Of a stretch of DNA of 64,000 nt, positions 35,795 through 45,117 are shown piece by piece. Source of the DNA: DATFXM01 sp035315885 (lineage in GTDB: Bacteria > Acidobacteriota > Blastocatellia > UBA7656); the NCBI GenBank assembly GCA_035315885.1, contig DATFXM010000167.1, positions 1-64,000 of the forward strand, read 5' to 3'. The first letter of the stretch is position 1. The number at the start of each line of letters is the position of its first letter. The translations under genes were made by a program, and so were the position numbers. The notes under the pieces are model-generated. The model was not told the origin of the DNA and searched no databases. It saw only the letters and a list, made by a program, of their open reading frames with translations.

Positions 35795-37712
35795 ACTTAT
35801 AGCTTCGTTGTGTCATCTTTACTTCTTCGTAGACTAGCGGTTCCTTGTGCATAACCGGCCGGCGGTCCACGCCCTGAAACTCCCACGACGCTACGTACGC
35901 ATAATCCTCATCGTTGCGCAGCGCCTCGCCATCCGCTGTCTGAAACTCCTCACGAAAATGACCGCCACAAGACTCCCGTCGATCGAGCGCATCCAGACAC
36001 AACAGCTCAGCGAATTCCAGGAAATCGGCCACCCGGCCCGCGTACTCGAGCGACTGGTTCAGCTCGCCGGGTTCACCCTGAACATTCACGTTCTCCCAGA
36101 ACTCGGTTCGCAATTGAGGAATCCTGGTGAGCGCCTCGTTCAGCCCGGCTTCGTTTCGCGACATGCCGCATTTTTCCCACATCAGCTTGCCGAGCTCGCG
36201 ATGAAAGTCGGTCACGGTTCGCCGGCCTTTGATGGACAGAAGCCTCAATGTGCGAGCGCTTGCCTCTTCCTCGACTTTTCGGAATTCGGCATTGTCCACC
36301 GAAGGCTTGCCCACCGTCTTTGAAGCAAGATAGTCGCCGATCGTGTAAGGCAGGATGAAATAACCATCCGCCAACCCCTGCATCAGAGCGCTCGCCCCAA
36401 GCCGATTAGCACCGTGATCAGAAAAATTTGCTTCGCCAATGACGTACAGCCCCGGAATATTGCTCATCAGGTTGTAGTCCACCCAGAGCCCGCCCATCGT
36501 GTAATGGATGGCGGGGTAGATTCGCATCGGCACCTTATAAGCGTCATCACCGGTTATCCGCTGGTACATATCGAACAGGTTCCCGTAACGCTCGCGGATC
36601 GTGTTTTCACCCAGACGTCTGATCGCATCCCCGAAGTCCAGGTACACTCCGCGTCCCCCGGGACCAACCCCCCGTCCCTCGTCGCAAACCTCTTTAGCCG
36701 CACGAGACGAAATGTCGCGCGGGGCGAGATTCCCATAGCTTGGGTACTTGCGTTCCAGATAGTAGTCCCGGTCAGAGTCGGGAATCTCGTTGGGCTTTCG
36801 AGTCTCACCTGGCCGCTTTGGAACCCAAACCCGGCCGTCGTTCCGAAGCGATTCGGACATCAGCGTCAGCTTGGACTGATGATCGCCGCTCACCGGTATG
36901 CAGGTCGGATGAATTTGCGTGTAGCAAGGATTCGCGAACAGCGCCCCTCGCTTGTAAGCCCGGTAGATCGCGGTTACATTGCAACCTTTTGCGTTGGTGG
37001 AGAGGAAAAAGACATTGCCGTAGCCCCCGGTCGCAAGCACCACCGCATCACCCGCGTGCGAACTTATCTTGCCGCTTACCAGGTCACGCACGATGATTCC
37101 TTTTGCGTGGCCGTCGATCACCACGAGGTCGAGCATTTCGGTGCGCGGATACATCGTTATCCCGCCCGCTCCGACTTGTTTGCATAAAGCCTGGTAAGCT
37201 CCGAGCAGTAGCTGCTGTCCAGTTTGTCCTCGCGCGTAAAACGTTCGTGAAACCTGTGCGCCTCCAAAAGACCTGTTAGCCAGATACCCGCTGTATTCGC
37301 GAGCGAAAGGCACTCCCTGGGCGACGCATTGATCGATTATGTTGACGCTTACTTCCGCAAGCCGATAAACGTTTGACTCTCGAGATCGAAAGTCTCCACC
37401 TTTTATTGTGTCGTAAAAAAGCCGGTAGACGCTGTCCCCGTCATTTCTATAATTCTTCGCGGCGTTGATTCCGCCCTGCGCGGCGATGCTGTGCGCCCGA
37501 CGCGGACTGTCCTGATAGCAGAAGCATTTCACGTTGTAACCGAGTTCGGAAAGCGTCGCCGCCGCGGATGCTCCAGCAAGTCCCGACCCTACAACGATGA
37601 TGTCATACTTTCGCTTGTTAGCGGGATTCACCAGCTTAAGCTCCTGCCGGTGCTTCATCCACTGGTTTGCCAACGAACCCGAAGGACTTTTTGCATTGAA
37701 CATTGTTGACAT
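35793..37712 (-). CDS. sdhA: Succinate dehydrogenase flavoprotein subunit
   Basis: 639 residues. The FAD-binding glycine motif is GSGLAG (42-47) and His74 in RRAHSIAAQGG is the position of the covalent FAD link. HPTCIP and the late NRLGASALMQGL are family motifs near the substrate site. It oxidises succinate to fumarate in the cytosolic part of complex II. Length and sequence style match the B. subtilis / epsilonproteobacterial group with a single five-helix cytochrome subunit. Upstream is sdhC at 41 bp. Confidence 0.95.
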   Translation of the reverse strand: MSTMFNAKSPSGSLANQWMKHRQELKLVNPANKRKYDIIVVGSGLAGASAAATLSELGYNVKCFCYQDSPRRAHSIAAQGGINAAKNYRNDGDSVYRLFYDTIKGGDFRSRESNVYRLAEVSVNIIDQCVAQGVPFAREYSGYLANRSFGGAQVSRTFYARGQTGQQLLLGAYQALCKQVGAGGITMYPRTEMLDLVVIDGHAKGIIVRDLVSGKISSHAGDAVVLATGGYGNVFFLSTNAKGCNVTAIYRAYKRGALFANPCYTQIHPTCIPVSGDHQSKLTLMSESLRNDGRVWVPKRPGETRKPNEIPDSDRDYYLERKYPSYGNLAPRDISSRAAKEVCDEGRGVGPGGRGVYLDFGDAIRRLGENTIRERYGNLFDMYQRITGDDAYKVPMRIYPAIHYTMGGLWVDYNLMSNIPGLYVIGEANFSDHGANRLGASALMQGLADGYFILPYTIGDYLASKTVGKPSVDNAEFRKVEEEASARTLRLLSIKGRRTVTDFHRELGKLMWEKCGMSRNEAGLNEALTRIPQLRTEFWENVNVQGEPGELNQSLEYAGRVADFLEFAELLCLDALDRRESCGGHFREEFQTADGEALRNDEDYAYVASWEFQGVDRRPVMHKEPLVYEEVKMTQRSYK

Positions 37713-37753
37713 AATCTTGGACCCAGCCAGTCCTTACACATTGTTGTGGACGT

Positions 37754-38440
37754 TCACTGCAACTTCACCGCCCCAACCAACACCGAAATCGGAATCGAGC
37801 AATTGCCAATGAAAATTATCAGCGCGGACAGTCGCGCGAACTTGATTATCCCGTTTAGGTTTCGCTTCGTCCGGAGACCCAGCGACTGAAAGAGACTGCC
37901 GACTCCGTGACTCAAGTGCAGAGCCAGCAGCCCCATCGAGATTATGTAGAAACCCGAAATCACCGGGTCCGAGAAGCCGATCACTGTCATGCGATAGACA
38001 TCGTGGTAACCGGATACCGGGTCCCTAAGCTCCAGGAACTGGGGGTCGGTTACTCCCAGTGTGAAGTGCATCAAGTGATAAATGATGAAGGCAAACAAAA
38101 CTACCCCGCTTACCAGAATCGTACGGGAGGCAAAGCTTGCGGCGAACGGCTTGGCGATCGCGTAGCGCTCAGGCCGAGACGCGCGGTTTTCAGCGGCAAG
38201 CTGAAGTGCGGTTACTATGTGCACGAGCGCGGCGACGAGCAGTCCCACGCGCACAGTCCATAAGAGTGAGGGCTTGGACTTCAAGAAGTGTGCGTAGTTG
38301 TTCATGACCTCGGGTCCCAGATAGACCTGAAGATTCCCAAGCATATGTGCAATGACAAACAGAAACAATATCAACCCGCTGACCGCCATGAAGTATTTCT
38401 TGCCCAGCGACGAGCTAAAGGCGCGAGTAAGGATGTTCAT
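37754..38440 (-). CDS. sdhC: Succinate dehydrogenase cytochrome b subunit, dihaem type
   Basis: 228 residues with five transmembrane helices. Histidines placed as haem ligands are His32, His74, His122 and His175 or His178; the 42-residue interval between the first two is that of B. subtilis SdhC. It anchors SdhAB and transfers electrons to or from quinone. It is the first gene of the sdhCAB operon, followed by sdhA after 41 bp. A single membrane subunit with two haems suggests menaquinone coupling, which is inference. Confidence 0.93.
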   Translation of the reverse strand: MNILTRAFSSSLGKKYFMAVSGLILFLFVIAHMLGNLQVYLGPEVMNNYAHFLKSKPSLLWTVRVGLLVAALVHIVTALQLAAENRASRPERYAIAKPFAASFASRTILVSGVVLFAFIIYHLMHFTLGVTDPQFLELRDPVSGYHDVYRMTVIGFSDPVISGFYIISMGLLALHLSHGVGSLFQSLGLRTKRNLNGIIKFARLSALIIFIGNCSIPISVLVGAVKLQ

Positions 38441-38599
38441 CAGTTATCCTTGGCTTTGCCGGTCCGGCATTAGAATCGCGCAGGACCTCTTGAAGACCTC
38501 GTGATATGACCTTTCAAAGATGATCAAAATAGCAGCGCGTCAGAAATAAGTAAAATTCGAAAGTCTTAAGATCTCGATAAGCGGGGCTTCAAAAGGGAG

Positions 38600-39395
38600 T
38601 AGTTGTGAATGCTGAGTCCTGAGTGCTGAGTCCTGAGTGCTGAGTGCTGAGTGCTGGGTCCTGAGTGTTGAGTTTCAACCCCGAAGGGGTTGCGTCGTCC
38701 AGCCCAGGGTTGCCGTCCGCGGCTGCCCTGGGTAAGGCCGTAAAGGGTCCCCAACCCCGAAGGGGTTGCGTCGCCCAGCCCAGGGTTGCCGTCCGCGGCT
38801 ACCCTGGGTAAGGCCGTAAAAGGGTCCCCAACCCCGAAGGGGTTGCGTCGTCCAGCCCTAGGGTTGCCGTCCGCGGCTACCCTGGGTAAGGCGCCGTAGT
38901 TTCTCCAACCCTGAAGGGGTTGCGTCCGCCAGCCCAGGGTTGCGTCCGCCAGCTCAGGGTTGCCGTCCGCGGCTACCCTGGGTAAGGCCGCAAAGCGTCC
39001 CCAACCCCGAAGGGGTTGCGTCGCCCAGCCCAGGGTTGCCGTCCGCGGCTACCCTGGGTAAGCCCGCAAAGGGTCCCCAACCCCGAAGGGGTTGCGTCGT
39101 CCAGCCCAGCGTTGCCGAACGCGGCTACCCTGGGTAAGGCCGCAAAGGGTCCCCAACCCCGAAGGGGTTGCGGAAGGGCTGCGCTGTTCAGGATTCGGAC
39201 GCAACCCTTTCAGGGTTGCGATCTTTTTCTGCCGTTTACCCAGGGTAGCCGCAGACGGCAACCCTGGGCTGGACGACGCAACCCCTTCGGGGTTGAAACT
39301 CAGAACTCAGAGCTCAGCACTCAGCACTCAGCACTCAGCACTCAGGACTCAGGACTCAGAGCTCAGGACTCAGCACTCAGGACTCAACCACTCAG
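38600..39395. repeat. Composite repeat block A: heptad arms enclosing six tandem 76-bp units and an inverted unit
   Basis: The left heptad arm is at about 38600-38675 (CTGAGTG units). Direct units start at 38676, 38752, 38829, 38906, 39002 and 39078 (76, 77, 77, 96, 76, 76 bp); the 96-bp copy has an internal duplication. Each unit has two palindromes: CAACCCC-GAA-GGGGTTG, and a longer one with arms CCCAGGGT and ACCCTGGG. A truncated seventh unit (39154) leads to a junction segment and one inverted unit (about 39199-39294). The right heptad arm is 39295-39395. Open frames here encode only repeat translation. Confidence 0.9.
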
Positions 39396-39400
39396 CACTC

Positions 39401-39790
39401 TCACGGTCGTGGTCTCAGCCTGCGAGCAAGGGCCACGCCCACTCCCACAATTTCTTCGGTAGCTTCCAGCATACGGTTGCCCCGAGGGGTCTCCAGAAAA
39501 CCGGGAGTGGCCATTATCCCCAGCCGCTCACGGCCCTCCTGTTGAATGAGAATTATGTCCCCCTCACCCGCATCCAACCCGCGAGCGCACAGGACAATGT
39601 CTCCTTCCAACAGCCCCTTCTCCGCCCATGAGCTGTTGACTCGTATGCTCTCGTAGTTCTTTTGCTCAATGCTCAGCAGCCGCACGAGTACATCTTCTGC
39701 ACCCGGCAGAACCTCCACCCGTCGTTCCTTATCAGCGGGTCCCTTATCAGCAGGCTCCTCGTCAGCGGGAATGATGCTGTCGTCTGTCAT
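39401..39790 (-). CDS. S24/LexA-peptidase-fold protein lacking the catalytic Lys
   Basis: 129 residues. After a charged N-terminus (1-25), the segment RVNSSWAEKGLLEGDIVLC aligns with the LexA/UmuD active-site region; Ser54 falls on the catalytic Ser. The position of the catalytic Lys (xxKR in LexA) reads LGIM, with Gly91, so self-cleavage is unlikely. The rest (GDIILIQQEGRERLG, EEIVGVGVALARRL) keeps the fold pattern. Its ATG has GAGGAG at 5 bases and lies inside the end of the DUF2461 gene (29-bp overlap), so the two are translated together. Confidence 0.6.
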   Translation of the reverse strand: MTDDSIIPADEEPADKGPADKERRVEVLPGAEDVLVRLLSIEQKNYESIRVNSSWAEKGLLEGDIVLCARGLDAGEGDIILIQQEGRERLGIMATPGFLETPRGNRMLEATEEIVGVGVALARRLRPRP

Positions 39791-40607
39791 CGCGACTCCT
39801 CGGCGGCTTCGTCAGAGAATTGGTCTGGCTTTTCGCCTGCTGGCTCGAACTCTTTTTCTGCACTGGTCGCTCAAGCAGTTTCCTGTTTTCTCGATAGAAC
39901 TCGAGATCTCCACTCAAATCGGAACTGGTGGCAAACAGCCATAACGGGTACAGATCCAGAAAAACCGATCTCGCCGTTTCGAGAAAACTCCGCCGGCGAA
40001 CCCTCGTGTCCCCTGCGTCGAAGAACTCCCCAACCGTGAAGCTCTCGAGATCGGTCCAGCGACGGGCGCTCTTTGGCAGAGGCCATTTCTTCAAGCCGTG
40101 GTTCTCGCCTTCTGCCAACTCCCAGTACTTCCGAGGAATTCGTGTTTCGTCGAGGTACCGCTGAAACCCGCGCAGGTTGTCACGAATAGCGTCCTGAATC
40201 GGACCAGTCCTAAGCGGCCGGTGTCCACCGGGGTAAAAGCCGATCGATAATCCCGTAGCCCCTATTCCCACGTACAGCAAAGCGTCATCCGACCACCTCT
40301 TGCCGCGCCGCGGGTAACTCATGTAAATGTGGGGCCTATAGGGCGGCCGGTTCCTCTGAAACCTCATGTCGTTGGCGATGCGGCTGATCGTCCGGCCAAC
40401 CAACGGTTCCACCTGAAGCTCCGGATTCAATGCGGTTACGAACGGGCCAAGCTCGACAACAAAGGACTTTATTGTACCCAGGACCAACGACTCATACTCG
40501 GCCCGATGAATATCGAACCAGTCCTTGTTGTTGTTGGCTGCCAGTTCCTCGAAAAATCGGAAAAGGGCGGGGGAAAACCCCTCAAATTGCTTGATTTTAG
40601 CTTTCAT
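39762..40607 (-). CDS. DUF2461 family protein
   Basis: The ATG at 40607 opens the family start MKAKIKQFEGFSPALF; the open frame extends 57 codons upstream without conservation. 281 residues. Motifs of this uncharacterised family (TIGR02453-like) are visible: FFEELAANNNKDWFDIHRAEYE, in part, then RISRIANDMRFQRNRPPYRPH and GLSIGFYPGG. No catalytic role is established for the family. The C-terminal tail (SSSQQAKSQTNSLTKPP) is disordered and overlaps the next gene start. Confidence 0.8.
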   Translation of the reverse strand: MKAKIKQFEGFSPALFRFFEELAANNNKDWFDIHRAEYESLVLGTIKSFVVELGPFVTALNPELQVEPLVGRTISRIANDMRFQRNRPPYRPHIYMSYPRRGKRWSDDALLYVGIGATGLSIGFYPGGHRPLRTGPIQDAIRDNLRGFQRYLDETRIPRKYWELAEGENHGLKKWPLPKSARRWTDLESFTVGEFFDAGDTRVRRRSFLETARSVFLDLYPLWLFATSSDLSGDLEFYRENRKLLERPVQKKSSSQQAKSQTNSLTKPPRSRDDRRQHHSR

Positions 40608-40818
40608 TTCGTAGTACACCTGCAGACGGCAAACTGGGCTCGCGGCGTTTGAGCTTAAGTTGAGCCGCAAACACATGTCAACCGACCCGGGCCTTCTGAG
40701 TTTTCCCCGGAAACGGCTCCTCCCCTCGGACAAGGCCACGACAAGTATTTTTTGCGCCCCCTCCTCACTCTTTATCAAACGTGGGATCGGGAAAGACTAC
40801 ACGTTAAAGAGGTGATGC

Positions 40819-41847
40819 ATGAAACGCATTTGTTCCGGAACGCTGGCGCTTGCCGCGATCATGTTTTTTGCTCCGGCAAGACTGGCTCTTGCCGGTCCCG
40901 ACGATCACGGCGGAGGACATGGCGGTGAGGCGGAGGTCGAGTTCACCGGTACCATCCAGAGTCTTCCGCCGGGCGGATTGATTGGAGATTGGCGCGTCTC
41001 TGACAGAATTGTTCACGTCTCGGCTGCCACGAAACTCGAAGCCGAAGAGGGAACGTTCGCCGTAGGCGCCACGGTGAAGGTCGAAGGTCAGGCCCGCTCT
41101 GACGGCTCGGTAGACGCGGAAGAAATCGAGCTACGAGAGGCTGAGGATGGCGACGATGACGACGACGACGACGACAACCAGGTGGAATTCAAAGGAACGA
41201 TCCAGAGTCTTCCGTCAACCGTCGGTTTTATCGGTGACTGGGTCGTCGGCGGGAAGACAATCCATGTAAGCGCATCGACCAAGATCGAAGCGGAACATGG
41301 ACCTGTAATGGTGGGGGCTTTTGTAGAAATCCACGGAACCCCGCGAGCAGATGGCTCGATAGACGCTTCGAAGATCGAGGTGGAATCCAACCCGCAGGGG
41401 GACGATGGCCGGGTCGAACTGCAGGGCACTATCCAGCATCTGCCCACCTCGGGTCTTATCGGAGACTGGATCGTGTCGGGAAAGACGGTACACGTGACCT
41501 CATCGACCAAAATCGATCTCGAGCACGGCATGCCTGCCGTGGGTGACACCGTTGAAGTCAAAGGAACTTTGCAGCCCGATGGCTCAATCACCGCCATCCG
41601 CATAGAAGTCGAATCTGAGCATGGAGATGAAGGCGAACACACCGGATTCAAAGGCAGCATACAGTCGCTTCCTCCATCCGGCCTAATGGGTGACTGGATG
41701 GTCAGCGGCCGTATGGTTCACGTTGTGTCCTCAACCAAGCTGAAAGGCGGACATGGGTCGTTCGCCGTCGGAACGCGAGTGAAGGTTAATGGGCTGTTGA
41801 TGGCAGATGGCTCTACAGTCGCAACCAAAATAAAGGTCAAGAACTGA
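40819..41847 (+). CDS. Secreted protein with four DUF5666-type repeats
   Basis: 342 residues with a signal peptide (MKRICSGTLALAAIMFFAPARLALA). Four repeats of about 65-70 residues (roughly 40-107, 122-190, 197-266, 274-342) each contain GxIQxLP, GDW.V..... VHV..xTK and a VKV.G..(A/P)DGS strand set, which fits the DUF5666 beta-barrel. The linkers are acidic; residues 112-119 are eight Asp in a row, encoded by a GAC/GAT microsatellite. GAGGTGATGC precedes the ATG. A terminator follows. Binding of cations or polymers is a guess. Confidence 0.8.
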   Translation: MKRICSGTLALAAIMFFAPARLALAGPDDHGGGHGGEAEVEFTGTIQSLPPGGLIGDWRVSDRIVHVSAATKLEAEEGTFAVGATVKVEGQARSDGSVDAEEIELREAEDGDDDDDDDDNQVEFKGTIQSLPSTVGFIGDWVVGGKTIHVSASTKIEAEHGPVMVGAFVEIHGTPRADGSIDASKIEVESNPQGDDGRVELQGTIQHLPTSGLIGDWIVSGKTVHVTSSTKIDLEHGMPAVGDTVEVKGTLQPDGSITAIRIEVESEHGDEGEHTGFKGSIQSLPPSGLMGDWMVSGRMVHVVSSTKLKGGHGSFAVGTRVKVNGLLMADGSTVATKIKVKN

Positions 41848-41900
41848 AAACGAACAGCCGCATGGAAGCCGAATAATCATTGCTCATACCCTCATGGAAG

Positions 41901-41935
41901 GCCCCGCGGCTCCATTGGATCCGCGGGGCTTTTTG
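41901..41935 (+). terminator. Rho-independent terminator after the DUF5666 gene
   Basis: A 9-bp stem GCCCCGCGG / CCGCGGGGC with an 11-base loop is followed by TTTTT. It is 53 bp after the stop codon and before the radical SAM start. Confidence 0.9.
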
Positions 41936-41999
41936 CATTCCTTCGTTTTACCGGCGACCCAATTGCGTGTGTCTTATCAGCAAAGGTAGACTAACCGCG

Positions 42000-43070
42000 A
42001 TGCACTCGCCTTCGTACATTCGCCTTCTCGAGAGCGGGGAGCTCGCTCGACGCGTGGACGAGCTAATGAGCATGCTGCGCGTATGCAGGATTTGCCCGCG
42101 CGATTGCGACATTGATCGGCTTAAGAACGAAGTGGCCGCCTGTTACTCCGGGCTGCTGCCGATCGTCTCCTCATACACCGCGCACTTTGGGGAAGAACCG
42201 GCGCTTGTTGGTAAGCGCGGAGCCGGGAACGTGTTCCTCGGCCTGTGCAATCTGAGATGCGTCTACTGTCAGAATTATCAAATCAGCCAGACATTCAAGG
42301 AGCAGCGACAGAATGAAGTTTCATTCGAGCGGCTGGCGGAGATTTTTCTCGAGCTGCAGAGGATGGGCTGTCACAACATAAACTGGGTGTCGCCGACGCA
42401 TTTTGTGCCTCAGCTCGCGAAGTCTCTTCTCATCGCAGCGCAGAACGGCCTTCAATTGCCGGTCGTCTACAACACCAACAGCTACGATTCCGTAGACGTT
42501 CTTCGTCTTCTGGACGGCGTCGTAGACATCTACCTCCCCGATCTCAAGTACAGCGAAGACGAAGCGGGTCGCGAGTACTCGAAGGTCACTGAGTATGTGC
42601 GATTCTCGCGAGCCGCTCTTAAGGAAATGCACCGTCAGGTTGGCGATGAACTCGAGTTCGACGATCAGGGTCTGCTGCGTCGCGGATTAATAGTGCGGCT
42701 GCTCGTGCTCCCGAACGACATCGCCGGAATCAACGAATCGCTCCGGTGGATAAAAGAAGAGTTGTCCCCGCGGGTCACCATCAGTCTGATGGCTCAGTAC
42801 TTTCCTACAAACAAGGTGGTGCTGGATCGATACCCGTTGATCTCCCGAAAGATCCGCTGGAGCGAATGGCTTACTGCTCTGGAGCAGATGGAGGCGCTGG
42901 GGCTCGACGAGGGATGGATGCAGGATTTTGAATCGGCCGCAGAGTACTATCGTCCGGACTTCGGCGACAGCCATCGCCCCTTCAAAGACATCGTCGATTT
43001 CAAGCCGCCCGATTCAACTCACGTCAGCGAACAAATCAGTGAGGATTCACTCTCGGCGGATCAGGCTTGA
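42000..43070 (+). CDS. PflX-like radical SAM protein (COG1313 type)
   Basis: The ATG at 42000 is chosen because the longer frame runs through the preceding terminator. 356 residues. The SAM cluster motif is CNLRCVYCQ with Cys83, 87 and 90. An N-terminal CRICPRDC with Cys29, 32 and 36, plus Cys48, is typical of this group and may hold zinc or a second cluster. HFGEEPALVG and SPTHF are further family signatures. Relatives resemble pyruvate formate-lyase activase, but the substrate is unknown and no glycyl-radical enzyme is seen nearby. Its 3' end overlaps the convergent lipoprotein gene by 35 bp. Confidence 0.85.
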   Translation: MHSPSYIRLLESGELARRVDELMSMLRVCRICPRDCDIDRLKNEVAACYSGLLPIVSSYTAHFGEEPALVGKRGAGNVFLGLCNLRCVYCQNYQISQTFKEQRQNEVSFERLAEIFLELQRMGCHNINWVSPTHFVPQLAKSLLIAAQNGLQLPVVYNTNSYDSVDVLRLLDGVVDIYLPDLKYSEDEAGREYSKVTEYVRFSRAALKEMHRQVGDELEFDDQGLLRRGLIVRLLVLPNDIAGINESLRWIKEELSPRVTISLMAQYFPTNKVVLDRYPLISRKIRWSEWLTALEQMEALGLDEGWMQDFESAAEYYRPDFGDSHRPFKDIVDFKPPDSTHVSEQISEDSLSADQA

Positions 43071-43806
43071 AGGTTCTCGGATCAAACCACGCGTAAGCCG
43101 CGCCGGTGTAGTAGAGGAATCCTGATATGCCGCCAATCGTCTCCTTTATGGAGTCTCCGACCAGCGGCGGCTTCTTTTCGACCTTAAGCAAACTCTTCCT
43201 CGTGGCGGTTTGCATGCCGTCGCCAGCAGCATTTCGCAAAAGGAACGTCTGCTGCGCCTCCGGGTCGCGCCAACCCTTTTCCCCGTAACCGTGAATAACG
43301 ACGAGCAGGCGATCGTCCTTTTCTCCGATCTTGGGTCTGAGTGGTCCTGATTTCGGATCGCGCTTCATTGCCGGATCAGGAACAGTAACCGTTCGCGCGT
43401 CCCTGATTATCCACCCGGCGAGCTCGCTGTTGATGTCCGCCAGCTTTGCCTTGTCTGGTCTGACAGCCATCGCGATGTCTTGTGAGCCGTCTCCGTTGAA
43501 GTCGCCAACTACGACTTCAGGCGGACTCTCGAGCGTCACAAGGTCTTTGTACACTCTCGCAAGCGCGCTTCTCGCTTCTGCCGCGGTGGCGCTTGGAGGA
43601 GGCGCAGGTTCTGGCGTGTGATTCTCTCCTGCTGGGGATGCGGCTGCCGTTCCTGCGGGAGTCGAAGACGCAGGTACGCTCGTAGGCGCATCCGGTGCCT
43701 GTTCCTGCGGCCCGGACTGAGCAGGCTTGGCGCACCCCTGAAACTGCAAATAGGAGATGGAAATCAGAACGAGAAGGCTGAATGGTGTTGCTAATCGTTT
43801 CCCCAT
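43036..43806 (-). CDS. Lipoprotein of unknown function with an FG-GAP-like motif
   Basis: 256 residues. A lipoprotein signal ends in LQFQGC (Cys25). Residues 26-75 are a Pro/Ala/Ser/Glu tether. VVVGDFNGDGSQDIAMAV is a calcium-binding FG-GAP/VCBS-type strand-loop, but only one copy is present. The rest (RLLVVIHGYGEKGWRDPEAQQTF) resembles no family I know. The last 35 bp overlap the convergent radical SAM gene. It is transcribed towards that gene, away from the cytochrome gene. Confidence 0.72.
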   Translation of the reverse strand: MGKRLATPFSLLVLISISYLQFQGCAKPAQSGPQEQAPDAPTSVPASSTPAGTAAASPAGENHTPEPAPPPSATAAEARSALARVYKDLVTLESPPEVVVGDFNGDGSQDIAMAVRPDKAKLADINSELAGWIIRDARTVTVPDPAMKRDPKSGPLRPKIGEKDDRLLVVIHGYGEKGWRDPEAQQTFLLRNAAGDGMQTATRKSLLKVEKKPPLVGDSIKETIGGISGFLYYTGAAYAWFDPRTFKPDPPRVNPH

Positions 43807-43841
43807 ACTTCCCTTAGTCGAAGCCGCCAGCTTTTGAATTA

Positions 43842-43872
43842 GAGGCTCGCCGGCAACGAACCGGCGAGCCTC
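43842..43872 (-). terminator. Hairpin between the dihaem cytochrome and the lipoprotein genes
   Basis: A perfect 12-bp stem GAGGCTCGCCGG / CCGGCGAGCCTC with a 7-base loop lies 30 bp after the stop of the minus-strand cytochrome gene. The following minus-strand bases TAATTC give only a weak T-run. Confidence 0.7.
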
Positions 43873-43902
43873 AACAGTTGGCTTCCTTCCGTTGTCACCT
43901 CC

Positions 43903-45117
43903 TCATATTGAGAGGAGGAAGGCGATAACCGCCTGCTTGTCGGCAACGGCCAGTGCATTGTAGTTGTTTCGAATGCCCTGTGCCTGTCCACCGTGTCGAA
44001 GTATGGCTTCGTTCACGGTCAAGGTCTCGCCATCGTGCATCAGACGGATTCTGCCGCGCAAGCCCCAAAGCGGAGGAGTGCGAACCTGATTCGCGGTTCC
44101 CTGCCCGCCGTTCTGAACGATTCCATCGCCCGTCCCTACATTGTGGAGCGCGAAATCGCTGAACGGATGGATGATCTTGCTGCCAAGAGCAGCCGGGACA
44201 GTAAATGCGCCGCCGTTGATTAAGGTGCCTTGTTGCGCCGTGGTGAAAGTCGGCGTATGGCAGATATCGCAGCCGAGTGCATCGAACAGGTTCTGACCCT
44301 GAATGATCTGAGCGTTAGTCGGCAGTCGTGACGGTGCCCTGAGCGCGCGCATGAACTCGGTGAACTCGTCGATGTCGTTCGCCGTGTCTTCCGGATCAGG
44401 GACCGTGTCGAATGCGGCTACCGAGTTACCGTTGGAGGTATTCTCGGTTGGGTTGAACCGATTTGTGATTCCCATCTCGTTGAGGTAGGCGTCACCGGAG
44501 AAGGAGAGCAAGCTGGCCTGCTGGTCCTTCCACCCGAACCGACCGATACGGTTTTGCCCCGGCGCTTCGGACACCGGAACGGAGATCAGGGTGCCTCGCT
44601 GACCGACTGGCTGGGCCGCCACGTTGTTTTGCAAGGTGCTATTCGCGATTGCTTCCACAAAGCCGTCGCCGAATGTACCCAGGGTAATGCGGAACGTACG
44701 GACTGGATCGGCGCTGGAGACTCGCTCCTGAATAGCTGCGGCGAGGGCGCGGTCGTTGATGAGCGAGCCGCCCGGCGCATCTACAAACGCACCGCCTCCA
44801 TCGATGTGGCCAGCTCGGAATTCCGAAATCTGACTGGCGCCGCCGATGTCAGGAGTCTGATGGCATTGAGAGCACGCGTCGGAGTTGTAGCACGGACCGA
44901 GCCCCTCGGGAATCCCGTCCACCTCTTCAAAGGCGCCTTTGACTACGTCGAATTCTGTTGGGCTAACAAAGCCGTTGTTGAGGTCATCGGTTAGCTGGTT
45001 CAGATCCGTGGTTGGTGCTTCTGTTGCTGCCTGGCCTTCGACTTTGCTCGTTAAAGCAAATGGGGACACGAGCGCAGCCGCGAACAGTACCAGAAAGAGA
45101 ATCTTAAGGCATTTCAT
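43903..45117 (-). CDS. Dihaem c-type cytochrome (DUF1111 / dihaem oxidoreductase family), paralogue 1
   Basis: The ATG at 45117 has AAGGAGG upstream and starts a signal peptide (MKCLKILFLVLFAAALVSPFALTS); the frame is open 85 codons further but that part is leader RNA. 404 residues. Haem sites are CSQCH (Cys82, 85, His86) and CDICH (Cys283, 286, His287). The family includes putative thiol oxidoreductases and peroxidases of the periplasm. It is very similar along its length to the gene at 49144-50361, including LINDRALAAAIQERVSSADP and the end QAVIAFLLSI. Promoter and leader are also shared. Confidence 0.9.
   Translation of the reverse strand: MKCLKILFLVLFAAALVSPFALTSKVEGQAATEAPTTDLNQLTDDLNNGFVSPTEFDVVKGAFEEVDGIPEGLGPCYNSDACSQCHQTPDIGGASQISEFRAGHIDGGGAFVDAPGGSLINDRALAAAIQERVSSADPVRTFRITLGTFGDGFVEAIANSTLQNNVAAQPVGQRGTLISVPVSEAPGQNRIGRFGWKDQQASLLSFSGDAYLNEMGITNRFNPTENTSNGNSVAAFDTVPDPEDTANDIDEFTEFMRALRAPSRLPTNAQIIQGQNLFDALGCDICHTPTFTTAQQGTLINGGAFTVPAALGSKIIHPFSDFALHNVGTGDGIVQNGGQGTANQVRTPPLWGLRGRIRLMHDGETLTVNEAILRHGGQAQGIRNNYNALAVADKQAVIAFLLSI

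Noticed and set aside
38676..39297. CRISPR-like periodic array
   Set aside because: Units of 76-77 bp are contiguous with no unique spacers, and each contains two internal palindromes; no cas gene is present.
38940..39631. Open reading frames within the repeat blocks (also 48714-49214)
   Set aside because: They translate the repeat in several frames at once, have no ribosome sites and exist only because the unit length and composition lack stops.
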